A DNA stretch of 64,000 nucleotides from Mycobacterium sp. NS-7484. Lineage in GTDB: Bacteria; Actinomycetota; Actinomycetes; Mycobacteriales; Mycobacteriaceae. The stretch spans positions 23,532 to 87,531 of the forward strand of contig NZ_MBEJ01000096.1 in the NCBI RefSeq assembly GCF_001953975.1, read 5' to 3'. A model generated the notes under the pieces. That model saw nothing but the letters and a program-made list of their open reading frames with translations. It ran no database searches and had not been told where the DNA came from. The position numbers and the translations under genes were made by a program. Below, one piece after another: positions 41,255 through 49,147 of the stretch (its first letter is position 1; each line of letters opens with the position of its first letter).

Positions 41255-41946
41255 GCGCACCGCTGTCCCAACAGGATTCGGTGACGCTCGAGGATCATCA
41301 CGAGCAGTCCCGGCTGGCCCAGCGCCGCGCCGACAAGTGGATGATCGTCGGGGCGCTGTTGATGGGCATGTGGATCCCCGGCCTGATCGGATTCCCGATC
41401 TTCATGCGCGGGGTGTGGCTGCAGCGGCAGGCGGCCCGCGCCGGGTTGTCGGTGCGCCCGATGATCGTCACCCTGATCGGATATCTCGTACTGATCGACG
41501 GCGCCCTCAACAGCCTGGGCTGGGCGCTGGACCTGGTGGCCAACCACACTCTGATCAACCGGGTGCTGATGGTCGGCTGGGGCTACATGTTCGACGCCGG
41601 ATACTTCTGGCATTACAACGAACTGTGGATCGGCGGGGCGGCAGCACCGGGCGAGAAGTCCATGGTCTTCGGGATGATCCTGACCGTTTTCGCGATGCGC
41701 TGCGCGGCGGCGATCGGCTTTCTGCAGATGAAGCGCTGGGGCCACCAGTGGATGATCGTCACCTGCTGGATGGGCGTCCTCATCTGGTGCCTCTACGTGT
41801 TCAACATGACGATGTTCGCCGACGTCCGCTACGCCGGGGTGATCTTCCCGGTGATCGGTTGGTGGCTCTACGACATCTTCTACATCACCCCGTTCCTGGC
41901 CATCCCGTACCTGCACACGGTCAACCGCGAAATCTTCACTGACTGA
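41251..41946 (+). CDS. six-helix integral membrane protein, copy B
   Basis: The 231-aa paralogue of the 37920 protein has the same six helices and shared residues His99, His121, Glu124 (GYFWHYNELW) and the C-terminal 'YLHTVNREIFTD'. The last 50 residues are identical to copy A and the body is about three quarters identical. GTG 41251 lies inside the stop of the 42-aa gene. Two co-transcribed, recently homogenised copies suggest a heteromeric complex or dosage need. No known family assigned. Confidence 0.75.
   Translation: MSAPLSQQDSVTLEDHHEQSRLAQRRADKWMIVGALLMGMWIPGLIGFPIFMRGVWLQRQAARAGLSVRPMIVTLIGYLVLIDGALNSLGWALDLVANHTLINRVLMVGWGYMFDAGYFWHYNELWIGGAAAPGEKSMVFGMILTVFAMRCAAAIGFLQMKRWGHQWMIVTCWMGVLIWCLYVFNMTMFADVRYAGVIFPVIGWWLYDIFYITPFLAIPYLHTVNREIFTD
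41793..41888 (+). repeat. 96-bp exact repeat (unit 2)
   Basis: Identical to 38480-38575; see there. It covers the codons for the fifth and sixth membrane helices of copy B, starting at 'YVFNMTMFADVRY'. Confidence 0.85.
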
Positions 41947-41963
41947 ACAACTCTGAGGAGCAC

Positions 41964-42383
41964 ATGGTGTCGATCCCTACAGACAGCACAGAAAGCACGG
42001 ACCTGCCCCCGGGCACCACGCCGTACTACGCGAACATGCACAAATGGATCAAGCGCGCCGTGCTGGTGTGCTTGGTGGCCCTGGTCGTGGAAGGCGCGTT
42101 CACGTTGCCGTTCATGGCCGTCTACTACGGCTATCCCACGCTGAGCATGACCGAGATCTGTAGCGAGCTGCTCAAGGTCCGCTACTCCGATGACACGCTG
42201 GAGTGCAAGCACCCCTACCCGATGCTCGGGCCGCCGGAAGGGGCCGAGGGTAAGGACACCGCACGTGACGAGTGGGGCATCCAGCCGACACCCAAATACG
42301 ACCGGCTGGGCTTCCGCGAACTGGTGCGCCGTCACGAGGAACGTCTGGCCCGCCAAGCCCAGGCCCAGGAGCAGGGTGGCTAG
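41964..42383 (+). CDS. bitopic membrane protein with extracytoplasmic tail
   Basis: The 139-aa product has a short cytosolic N terminus, one transmembrane helix ('AVLVCLVALVVEGAFTLPFMAVYYG', about 33-57) and a hydrophilic C-terminal domain with two cysteines (MTEICSELL, LECKHPYP) that could pair outside the cell. The rest is charged ('FRELVRRHEERLARQ'). AGGAG precedes ATG 41964. I do not recognise the family; cluster membership suggests a structural or redox subunit of the membrane complex. Confidence 0.7.
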   Translation: MVSIPTDSTESTDLPPGTTPYYANMHKWIKRAVLVCLVALVVEGAFTLPFMAVYYGYPTLSMTEICSELLKVRYSDDTLECKHPYPMLGPPEGAEGKDTARDEWGIQPTPKYDRLGFRELVRRHEERLARQAQAQEQGG

Positions 42384-42387
42384 CTAG

Positions 42388-43638
42388 ATGCCGAAATCTG
42401 CCGAGGAGCACGCGCGCAACTGGGATCTGCGTCACGAGGACTTCCATGATCACGATCTGCTGTACGAGGTGTATTCGGTGATGCGGCAACAGGCACCGAT
42501 CGCCCACACGGCCGTGCCGTTCTTTCCCACTGACGGCGCCTGGGTCGCGCTCGGCTACGACGAGTGTTACCGGATCGCGCAGGACTGGCAGCACTTCTCG
42601 AGTAATCCGACGCCCGAGGGGGCCCGCCAGGCCGGCGGCGATCTGGTGATCACGCTCGACCCGCCGCGGCAGCAGAAGTTCCGGAAGGTGCTCAACCCGT
42701 ACTTCTCTCCGGCACGGATGAAGGCGCTCACGCCGCAGATCCGGGCCGAAACCGACCTGCTCATCGACGGTTTCATCGAGCAGGGTGTGGGCGACTTGGC
42801 CCAGGTGGCCTGGCAGCAACCCGGCGTCGTGTTCTTCAAATACCTGCTCGGGATGCCGGTCGGCGACGTCCCGTTGTGCCTCGATCTGGTCGACACGGCC
42901 CTCAACGGGGACACCGAGCAGGACCGGATGATGGCGTGGGGCGGGTTGTATCAGCACGTGCACGACGCGGTGTCCGCCCGCGCCACCGCACCGGGCGGCG
43001 ACGACATGATCGACGTGCTGCTGCATGCCGAGATCGACGGTGAACCGTTGCCGTTCAACGATATCGTGGCCAACGCCATCCTGCTGGTGCAGGCCGGCCT
43101 CGAAACAACGGCCAGCGCAATGTCTTTCGCATTCCACTACCTGGCCACGCACCCTGCCGAGCGTGATCGGCTGATCGCCGAGCCCGAGATCCTGCCCCGG
43201 GCGGTCGAAGAGTTCATCCGGTTCGCGGGATCGATCCACAGCCTGCCCCGTACCGTCGCCAGGGACGTCGAGTTGGGCGCACACCGGTTCGCTCCGGGGG
43301 ACACGGTCCTGCTGAACTACGCCGCGGCCAATCGTGACGCCGCACAATTTCCCGATCCCGACCGCTGCGTGCTGGATCGTTCGGCCAACCGCCATCTCGG
43401 CTTCGGCGCCGGCGTGCACCGGTGTCTGGGTTCCAACCTGGCGCGCCTCGAGTTCGCCATCGGCCTCGAACAGGTCCTGGCCCGGATGCCCGACATGGCG
43501 TTGGACCCCACCGACTCCGCGGTGTTCCACGGCAACTCCGTGACGCGTGGCTACCGCCGGATCCCGGTCGTGTTCACCGGTGGGGAGCCCTCGACTGTGT
43601 TGCGGGGACCTAACGATTCGGTGGTGTCTCGGAGTTGA
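42388..43638 (+). CDS. cytochrome P450
   Basis: The 416-aa P450 has the I-helix 'AGLETTASAMSFAFHYL' (acid/alcohol pair region 236-241), ExxR in 'VEEFIRF' (Glu275, Arg278) and the haem loop 'FGAGVHRCLGSNLARLE' with Cys346. The C-helix motif normally DPPxHxxxR reads DPPRQQKFR, so the haem-propionate His is Gln. It is a soluble class I enzyme needing ferredoxin and reductase; none is adjacent. ATG 42388 is 4 bp after the previous stop, so it is the last gene of the cluster. CYP family and substrate cannot be assigned by eye. Confidence 0.92.
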   Translation: MPKSAEEHARNWDLRHEDFHDHDLLYEVYSVMRQQAPIAHTAVPFFPTDGAWVALGYDECYRIAQDWQHFSSNPTPEGARQAGGDLVITLDPPRQQKFRKVLNPYFSPARMKALTPQIRAETDLLIDGFIEQGVGDLAQVAWQQPGVVFFKYLLGMPVGDVPLCLDLVDTALNGDTEQDRMMAWGGLYQHVHDAVSARATAPGGDDMIDVLLHAEIDGEPLPFNDIVANAILLVQAGLETTASAMSFAFHYLATHPAERDRLIAEPEILPRAVEEFIRFAGSIHSLPRTVARDVELGAHRFAPGDTVLLNYAAANRDAAQFPDPDRCVLDRSANRHLGFGAGVHRCLGSNLARLEFAIGLEQVLARMPDMALDPTDSAVFHGNSVTRGYRRIPVVFTGGEPSTVLRGPNDSVVSRS

Positions 43639-43678
43639 CGCCGCGATAACCGGCAAAGCCGTGGTTCAGTGGTAACCG

Positions 43679-44188
43679 ATGTCTGGTGCCTGGTTCTCGC
43701 GTTGCTGTACCACCGCTGCAGCGGCGGCGGGTGTCATGTTGCTCGCCGTGGGCGTGCCCTGGGCCTCGGCCGCTCCGGCGGCTCCGGCCAGTGACGCGCG
43801 GGGATACCTCGACTCCACGGCGCGGTGTGACAGCGCGGATGCCACAGTGCTGTTCGGCAGCACCGACGCCTCCCGGGTGGCGATCTGTTCGGTGTCCGAC
43901 GGCAAGTACGAGTATCGCGGGGTGCGGCTACGCGACGGCGCCAAGCTGATCGTGCCGGCCACCCGCAACGACGACGGTGCGTTTCTCGTCGACAACGCCG
44001 GCATCGAGTACCTCGTCACCTCCAAGTCGCTGGTGGTCAGTGCCGCCGAGAAGGTGATCCGTGAGGAGGCGATGGTTGACTTCCACCGCCCCGGGGCACC
44101 GCAAACTGCGGCGACCCCCACCCGGACCACTCCGCTGCCCCCGCCATTGGCCGCCGAGGTGGGTGGCAGCGGCAGCAGCCGCCGCTGA
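43679..44188 (+). CDS. secreted protein of unknown function
   Basis: The 169-aa product has a signal peptide (AAAAAGVMLLAVGVPWASAAPAA), a mature domain of about 100 residues with two cysteines (TARCDSA, VAICSVS; one likely disulfide) and strands 'GKYEYRGVRLRDGAKLIVPATRNDDGAFLVDNAGIEYLVTS', ending in a Pro/Thr-rich tail. It looks like a small cell-wall protein of mycobacteria. It lies 40 bp after the P450 and could be the end of that transcript or independent. Confidence 0.7.
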   Translation: MSGAWFSRCCTTAAAAAGVMLLAVGVPWASAAPAAPASDARGYLDSTARCDSADATVLFGSTDASRVAICSVSDGKYEYRGVRLRDGAKLIVPATRNDDGAFLVDNAGIEYLVTSKSLVVSAAEKVIREEAMVDFHRPGAPQTAATPTRTTPLPPPLAAEVGGSGSSRR

Positions 44189-44232
44189 CTGCCTGACCAG
44201 AGCGGATGCCTGCCCGGTTGAACCCGGTGAAT

Positions 44233-44251
44233 GAAAATGATAATCATTAAC
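44233..44251 (+). promoter_or_regulatory. Fur/Zur-box-like palindrome
   Basis: The 19 bases match the E. coli Fur consensus at 17 positions; the core AATGAT-A-ATCATT is a 6-1-6 palindrome. Mycobacterial Zur (FurB) sites have closely related AT-rich dyads. It lies immediately before the ATG at 44255, in a GC-rich background, so it stands out. Zinc or iron repression of the next gene is inferred. Confidence 0.6.
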
Positions 44252-44254
44252 GGC

Positions 44255-44683
44255 ATGCGCACGTGTTTGTCGTCGTTGGCTGCGGCGGATCTGGATCAAC
44301 TCCGCCGCGGTACGACATGTCTTTCCGTCCCACTCGTCGACGACGTCGTGCAGGTCGGCATCGGCGGTGACTTTCCCACCACGACCCTCGCGGTCCGCGT
44401 CACGGCATCGTCGGTGCGGGTTCGGCGGCTGGACGGGCGCCGGCTGCAGGTGCACATCGTCGAGGACTGGGCCGGGCCCACCGCACCTGGTGTGGCGACG
44501 GCGGTCTTCGCGCAACCGGTCGATGTGGTGGTGCTCGAACGGTGCGCCGGGCGCTGGACGCCCGGGGCGGGCGCGGAGATCGCCGGCCGGGTGAACCTCC
44601 AGCGGTTCATCGGCACGCTGGCCCGCTTCGCCCTGGCCAAGCAGCGCGGTGCCGGTCGCGTCGATCAGGCGGGTGCGGCGTAA
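44255..44683 (+). CDS. hypothetical protein behind a Fur/Zur-like box
   Basis: The 142-aa product (from ATG 44255; ATG 44231 would add eight residues across the box) is not recognised. It has a Cys-containing start (MRTCLSSLAAADLDQLRRGTTC), strands 'VDDVVQVGIGG', 'TTLAVRVTASSVRVRRLDGRRLQVHIVEDW' and a helical end. There is no signal peptide. If the box is real, the gene would be induced under zinc or iron limitation, like other small Zur-regulated proteins. It converges on the lumazine synthase gene with a 16-bp gap. Confidence 0.6.
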   Translation: MRTCLSSLAAADLDQLRRGTTCLSVPLVDDVVQVGIGGDFPTTTLAVRVTASSVRVRRLDGRRLQVHIVEDWAGPTAPGVATAVFAQPVDVVVLERCAGRWTPGAGAEIAGRVNLQRFIGTLARFALAKQRGAGRVDQAGAA

Positions 44684-44699
44684 GTCGGATCGTCCGCGA

Positions 44700-45149
44700 T
44701 CAGCCTAACGAGCGGTGCAACTCCAGGGTGGCCGCGACGGCGTTGGCCGCCTCGGCGCCCTTCTTCACGAAGTGCCTGGTGAAGTAACCGATGTGCTCGT
44801 CGTGCTCATGAAAGTGGTGCGGCGTGAGCACCACCGAGAACACCGGCACGTCGGTGTCGAGCTGCACGCGCATCAGCCCGTCGATCACCGCGGTGGCCAC
44901 GAAATCGTGGCGGTAGATCCCGCCGTCGACCACCAAACCGGCCGCCACGATCGCCTGATAGCGCCCGGTCAGCGCCAGACGCTTTGCGGCCAGCGGTATC
45001 TCGAACGCGCCGGGCACCTCGAAGAACTCGAGGGCATCCGCCGCGAAGCCATGGGTGCCGATCTGTTCGGTGAATCCCTCGCGCGCCTTGTCGACGATGG
45101 CGCGATGCCAGGTGGCTTGCACGAACGCGATCTGCGTGGCGTCAGACAT
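44700..45149 (-). CDS. ribH: 6,7-dimethyl-8-ribityllumazine synthase, RibH2 type
   Basis: The 149-aa enzyme condenses the pyrimidine and butanone-phosphate precursors of riboflavin. 'VPGAFEIPLAAKRLA' and 'VVDGGIYRHDFVATAVIDGLMRVQL' carry substrate-binding residues; the end 'LTPHHFHEHDEHIGYFTRHFVKKGAEAANA' is the type II (RibH2, decameric) signature of Brucella and rhizobia rather than the usual mycobacterial RibH. It is isolated from other rib genes, so it is probably an extra copy. It is 9 bp after a hydrolase on the same strand. Confidence 0.9.
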   Translation of the reverse strand: MSDATQIAFVQATWHRAIVDKAREGFTEQIGTHGFAADALEFFEVPGAFEIPLAAKRLALTGRYQAIVAAGLVVDGGIYRHDFVATAVIDGLMRVQLDTDVPVFSVVLTPHHFHEHDEHIGYFTRHFVKKGAEAANAVAATLELHRSLG

Positions 45150-45158
45150 GTGGCGACG

Positions 45159-45920
45159 CTATCGCACGCCGAGGTAGGCGTCAGCCCAGGCACCGATGAT
45201 CCGGCCGGCCCGTTTGGCCTGACCGGGCCCGGTCAGCAGATGCTCGGAGCCTTCCAGCGAGACGAAGCTGCGTGGGTGCCGGGCGGCGCGGAAGATGTCG
45301 CTGGCGTTCTTGATGCCGACGGTGTTGTCGGTGGGGGAGTGCAGGATCAACAGCGGCAACTTGAGGGTCTTGATCTTGTCGAGCAGCTGTGCGGCCCGGA
45401 CATCTTCGACGAAGGCGCGTTTGAGGGTCAGCGTCTTACCGCCGACCATCCATTGGCCGCTGCCTTCGGCCAGCACCTGCTCGATGACGGCGTCGTACTG
45501 ATGCTCGACATGGGTCGGATCGAACGGCGCACCCACCGTCACGACAGCCCGCACGCCAGGGGCCTGCCGGGCGGCGGCGATGGCGGCGGCGCCGCCGAAC
45601 GAGTGCCCGATCAACAGATCGGCCGGGGTTCCGCGGTCGGCCATGAATGTGCAGGCCGCGATGATGTCGTCGACCTTGACGGTGAACGAGCCGTCACCCC
45701 AGTCACCCTCGGAATCCCCGAGGCCCAGGGCGTCGAAGCGCAGCATCCCGATGCCGTCACTGGCCAACTGTTTGCAGATGCGCGCGGCCGCCGGAGAGTC
45801 CTTTCCCAGCGTGAAGCCATGGGAGAACACACCCCAGCCGCGCACCGGCCCGTCGGGCCGGTCGATTACGCCGGCCAATGTCGGGCCCGTCGAACTGGGG
45901 AAGGTGACGCGCTCAGCCAT
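45159..45920 (-). CDS. alpha/beta hydrolase (OsmC-associated type)
   Basis: The 253-aa hydrolase has the oxyanion motif 'VFSHGFTLGKDSPAAARI', nucleophile Ser in 'LLIGHSFGGAAAIAAA', catalytic Asp in 'HSPTDNTVGI' and His in 'EGSEHLLTGPG'. 'LRFDALGLGDSEGDWGD' and 'VDDIIAACTFMADRG' match the esterase half of the bifunctional hydrolase/OsmC proteins; the OsmC domain is absent here. Cytosolic. It is upstream of the ribH copy and probably co-transcribed. Confidence 0.88.
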   Translation of the reverse strand: MAERVTFPSSTGPTLAGVIDRPDGPVRGWGVFSHGFTLGKDSPAAARICKQLASDGIGMLRFDALGLGDSEGDWGDGSFTVKVDDIIAACTFMADRGTPADLLIGHSFGGAAAIAAARQAPGVRAVVTVGAPFDPTHVEHQYDAVIEQVLAEGSGQWMVGGKTLTLKRAFVEDVRAAQLLDKIKTLKLPLLILHSPTDNTVGIKNASDIFRAARHPRSFVSLEGSEHLLTGPGQAKRAGRIIGAWADAYLGVR

Positions 45921-46008
45921 GCCGGAGGTTTACCACGAATCTTCCCCAGGCCGTCGACGGTTCGACCCGAGCTGCCCCGTTGCCGACGCGGCTCCGTAGG
46001 GTGGCAAG

Positions 46009-46902
46009 GTGCCTTTGAACACCATCGCGCTGGAACTCGTGCCCCCGAACGTCGAGCGGGGCGCTCAGTACGCCGTTGACGAGGCCCGCAAGGTACTGGC
46101 GTTGTCCGCCGAGGTGGGTATCGAGGGACGGATCCGCCACGTCATGATCCCCGGGATGATCGACGAGGACGACGATCGTCCCGTCGAGATGAAGCCGAAG
46201 ATGGACGTGCTCGATTACTGGTCGATCATCCGGCCCGAGCTGCCCGGTCTGCACGGCCTGTGCACGCAGGTCACGTCGTTTCTGGGTCGTGAGGCGCTGG
46301 GCAAGCGCCTGACCGATCTCAGCGGCGCCGGCTTCGACGGCATCGCCTTCGTCGGCGTGCCCCGGACGATGAAGGACGGCGAGGGCGAGGGCGTCGCACC
46401 CACCGACGCCCTGTCGATCTACGAGGAGCTGGTGCCCAACCGCGGCGCGATCCTGATCCCGACCCGCGACGGCGAGCAGGGCCGGTTCAACTTCAAGTGC
46501 GACCAGGGCGCCACCTACGGGATGACGCAGCTGCTGTACTCCGACGCCATCGTCGGCTACCTGCGCGACTTCGCCAAGGCGAGCGACCATCGGCCCGAGA
46601 TTCTGTTGTCCTTCGGTTTCGTGCCGAAGATCGAGACCAAGGTCGGGCTGATCAACTGGCTGATCCAGGATGCGGGCAATCCGGCCGTGGCCGCCGAGCA
46701 GGAATTCGTCAGCCGCATCGCCGGGCTGGAGCCGGCCGAGAAGCGTCGGCTCATGCTCGACCTGTACAAGCGGGTGATCGACGGGGTGGCCGATCTCGGT
46801 TTCCCGCTGAGCATCCACTTCGAGGCGGCCTACGGGGTCTCGAAGCCGGCCTTCGAGACCTTCGCCGAGATGCTGGAGTACTGGGCGCCGGATCGGGTTT
46901 AG
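46009..46902 (+). CDS. Rv2172c-like methylenetetrahydrofolate reductase family protein
   Basis: The 297-aa protein matches in length and blocks the mycobacterial Rv2172c family: 'NTIALELVPPNVERG', 'RIRHVMIPGMIDEDDDRPVEMKPKMDVLDYWSIIRPEL', 'FVGVPRTMKDGEGEG' and 'CDQGATYGMTQLLYSDAIVGYL'. Rv2172c-type proteins have been reported as non-canonical methylenetetrahydrofolate reductases that lack the usual FAD pattern, supplying methyl groups for methionine. That function is from family knowledge, not from residues I can see. It is alone between the ribH/hydrolase pair and the ferredoxin-reductase pair. Confidence 0.8.
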   Translation: MPLNTIALELVPPNVERGAQYAVDEARKVLALSAEVGIEGRIRHVMIPGMIDEDDDRPVEMKPKMDVLDYWSIIRPELPGLHGLCTQVTSFLGREALGKRLTDLSGAGFDGIAFVGVPRTMKDGEGEGVAPTDALSIYEELVPNRGAILIPTRDGEQGRFNFKCDQGATYGMTQLLYSDAIVGYLRDFAKASDHRPEILLSFGFVPKIETKVGLINWLIQDAGNPAVAAEQEFVSRIAGLEPAEKRRLMLDLYKRVIDGVADLGFPLSIHFEAAYGVSKPAFETFAEMLEYWAPDRV

Positions 46903-46912
46903 CGCGCCGGGC

Positions 46913-48046
46913 CTAGAGGTCCAGCACGAGCCGGCCGGATTCCGGTCCGGCCCGCGAAACGCAGACCAGCATCTGACCGAGTTCGCGTTGCTGATCGGTC
47001 AGCAGGGTGTCGCGATGGTCGACGTCACCGGCGAGCACCCGCTGAACACAGGTGCCGCAGAAGCCTTGTTGGCACGAGTAACCCACATCGGGCAGGGCGT
47101 CGCGCAAGGCAGCCAGCGTGCTCTGGTTCGCCCCGACCCGCACGACCCTGGCGCTGCGGGCCAACTCGACGTCGAATGGCGCGCCGTCGGCGACCGGCAC
47201 CGGTGAGAACCGCTCGACGTGCAGTTCGGTGCCGGAACCTGCAGGCAGCCCGCGACGAACACAATCCACCATCGACGGGGGACCGCACAGGTATACCGCC
47301 GTCCGCCCGTCCACTCCATCGAGGAGCTCCCCGGCTGTCACGCGCCCGTGTTGTTCGGTGGTGTGCACCCGCACCGGGTCTCCGCACGCCAAGAGCTCGT
47401 CCAGAAACGGCAGGTTCTCCCGCCGACGGCCGACGAAGCGCAACGACCACGGCACACCGACGCGCTCGGCGAGCCGGATCATCGGCAGGATCGGGGTGAT
47501 ACCGATCCCGCCGGCGATGAAGTGCAGCTTCTCGGCCCGTGATGCCGAACCCGGTACCGGCATCATGAATGCGTTTCGCGGATCGCTGATCTCGACGACC
47601 GCGCCGACACCGAGTTCGTGTACCTCCACCGAAGCGCCACCGCCCGAGGGAATTCGGCGCACGGCGATCCGGTACTCCTGTGTGCGTTGCGGATCTCCGC
47701 ACAGCGAGTAGTGCCGGGTGCGACCGGACGGCAGGTGAACAACGATGTGTGCGCCCGGGTGCCACGCGGGCAGCGGCGTGCCATCGCCCACCGCCAAGGT
47801 GAGTTCGACGACCGAGCCGTCGGGCGCCACGCTGCGTCGACCCACCACCGACACGGTCCGGCGGTCCACAGCCCGGCCCAGCTCAGGCAGTTCGTGATTC
47901 CCACCGAGACGCATCACCACCGAGACGAAATGGGACACCGCGGTGCCGGCCAACCGGGTGAACAGGTCTGGGCGCACCGCCCGGTGCAGACCCGGCGGCG
48001 GTGCACCGGTATAGGGCTTGAGCAGACGCCGCGTCGGGTCAGCCAT
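46913..48046 (-). CDS. PDR/VanB-type ferredoxin reductase with C-terminal [2Fe-2S]
   Basis: The 377-aa flavoprotein has an FNR-like FAD/FMN domain ('GRTRHYSLCGD'), an NAD domain ('IAGGIGITPILPMIRLAE', 'VYLCGPPSMVDCV') and a C-terminal plant-type ferredoxin domain with C-x4-C-x2-C ('SCQQGFCGTC') and the distal Cys in 'MLVCVSRA'. This matches phthalate-dioxygenase/vanillate-demethylase reductases, which pass electrons from NADH to a diiron or Rieske oxygenase. It overlaps the diiron-like gene by 8 bp, so that protein is its probable partner. Confidence 0.9.
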   Translation of the reverse strand: MADPTRRLLKPYTGAPPPGLHRAVRPDLFTRLAGTAVSHFVSVVMRLGGNHELPELGRAVDRRTVSVVGRRSVAPDGSVVELTLAVGDGTPLPAWHPGAHIVVHLPSGRTRHYSLCGDPQRTQEYRIAVRRIPSGGGASVEVHELGVGAVVEISDPRNAFMMPVPGSASRAEKLHFIAGGIGITPILPMIRLAERVGVPWSLRFVGRRRENLPFLDELLACGDPVRVHTTEQHGRVTAGELLDGVDGRTAVYLCGPPSMVDCVRRGLPAGSGTELHVERFSPVPVADGAPFDVELARSARVVRVGANQSTLAALRDALPDVGYSCQQGFCGTCVQRVLAGDVDHRDTLLTDQQRELGQMLVCVSRAGPESGRLVLDL

Positions 48047-48977
48047 GGCCGGCCCGAGCCGCCGGCGAGGCGGCCAGATACGCCACCGCTTGGGCCGTCA
48101 CACCCTCGTCGGCCGGGTCGTAATCACGGCGCAGGAACCGCAGCCCCGACCGGACCATGAAGCCCGCGGTCGGGACGGTGCCCAGCTTGCCGGAAGCGCG
48201 TAGCTTCCACAGCATTCGCAGGTATCCGAGATTGGGCAACGCCGGATCTTCGTGGATGAGGAACTTCGTGCCACGCAACAGCAGCGCGAAGAACACCACA
48301 CTGACCAGCACGCCCGACACGGCCTGCGCGACATAGTCCATGCCGAAGTACCTGGCCACGTTGTAGGAGACGTGACGGTGCTCGACCTCCTCTGCCCCGT
48401 GCCAGCGGTACAGATCGCACAACACCGGATCGACACCCATCTCGTCCCAGTCGTTGTTCAGCGCCCAATGCCCCAGCACGCCGGTGAAATGCTCTGCCGC
48501 ACACAGGGCGTGGGTGCCCGAGGACAGTGCCTTGCGCCGATCCGGGCCCGTCGCCCGGTCCAGCCGCGCATCGAACTGGCCGGCAACCCATTCCAGCTGG
48601 CGGTAGAACGGCTGCGGATCGATGCCATGGCGCCGGACATAGGCCACCAGAACGTCGTCATGGGTCTTGGCGTGCACCGCTTCCTGACCGATGAAGCCGA
48701 CGATCTCGGCCCGCAACTGCTCATCGCGGACATACTCCAGCGCATCGCGAAGCAGTCTGCTGAACCAGCGCTCGGCCACCGGCAGAAAGAGGTTGAGCGC
48801 CGTGACGACGTGCGAGCCATACGGGTCTCCGGGAATCCAATGAAGCGGTGCGGTATCCCAGCGGAACTGCACCTGCCTCGGCCGCAGCGCGACCTCCTCG
48901 GGGGCGAAATCGTCCACTGGGCCGGCAACGGCCCGATGTTCTGGCTGCAATTGATCCCCTCGGCTCGTCACCTTCAT
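48039..48977 (-). CDS. metal-dependent hydrolase family (PF10118), ferritin-like diiron protein
   Basis: The 312-aa protein shows helical sequence with two ExxH pairs, Glu99-His102 ('GQEAVHAKTH') and Glu197-His200 ('AEEVEHRHV'), and Glu162, the pattern of a diiron or dimetal ferritin-like site. 'HWIPGDPYGSHVVTALNLFLPVAERWF' is the usual N-terminal block of PF10118. A hydrophobic region at about 215-235 may associate with membrane. With an adjacent PDR-type reductase it could form a two-component oxidase/oxygenase. Substrate unknown. Confidence 0.85.
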   Translation of the reverse strand: MKVTSRGDQLQPEHRAVAGPVDDFAPEEVALRPRQVQFRWDTAPLHWIPGDPYGSHVVTALNLFLPVAERWFSRLLRDALEYVRDEQLRAEIVGFIGQEAVHAKTHDDVLVAYVRRHGIDPQPFYRQLEWVAGQFDARLDRATGPDRRKALSSGTHALCAAEHFTGVLGHWALNNDWDEMGVDPVLCDLYRWHGAEEVEHRHVSYNVARYFGMDYVAQAVSGVLVSVVFFALLLRGTKFLIHEDPALPNLGYLRMLWKLRASGKLGTVPTAGFMVRSGLRFLRRDYDPADEGVTAQAVAYLAASPAARAGHG

Positions 48978-49147
48978 CGCCGGGACGGCGCACTTTGCCG
49001 TCCCTCAATCTCTATTCGGAGCGGTGGCCGTCACAGATGGGTTTGAGAAGAAAGTGATCCGCGAGCGCGTCGGCTCCGAATTATTTAGGTCGGGTGCGAT
49101 GAACCGTGCGTCGATGCACGCACGTGTGAAGAAAGGTGGGACCCACC

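Noticed and set aside
37920..41946. Possible copper membrane monooxygenase (AmoC/PmoC-like) identity for the two six-helix proteins
   Set aside because: The FWxxxEL[FW]V resemblance is short, the PmoC D-x3-H-x12-H metal motif is absent, no AmoA/AmoB homologues are nearby, and NorQ/NorD are not typical of those operons. I kept it only as unknown.
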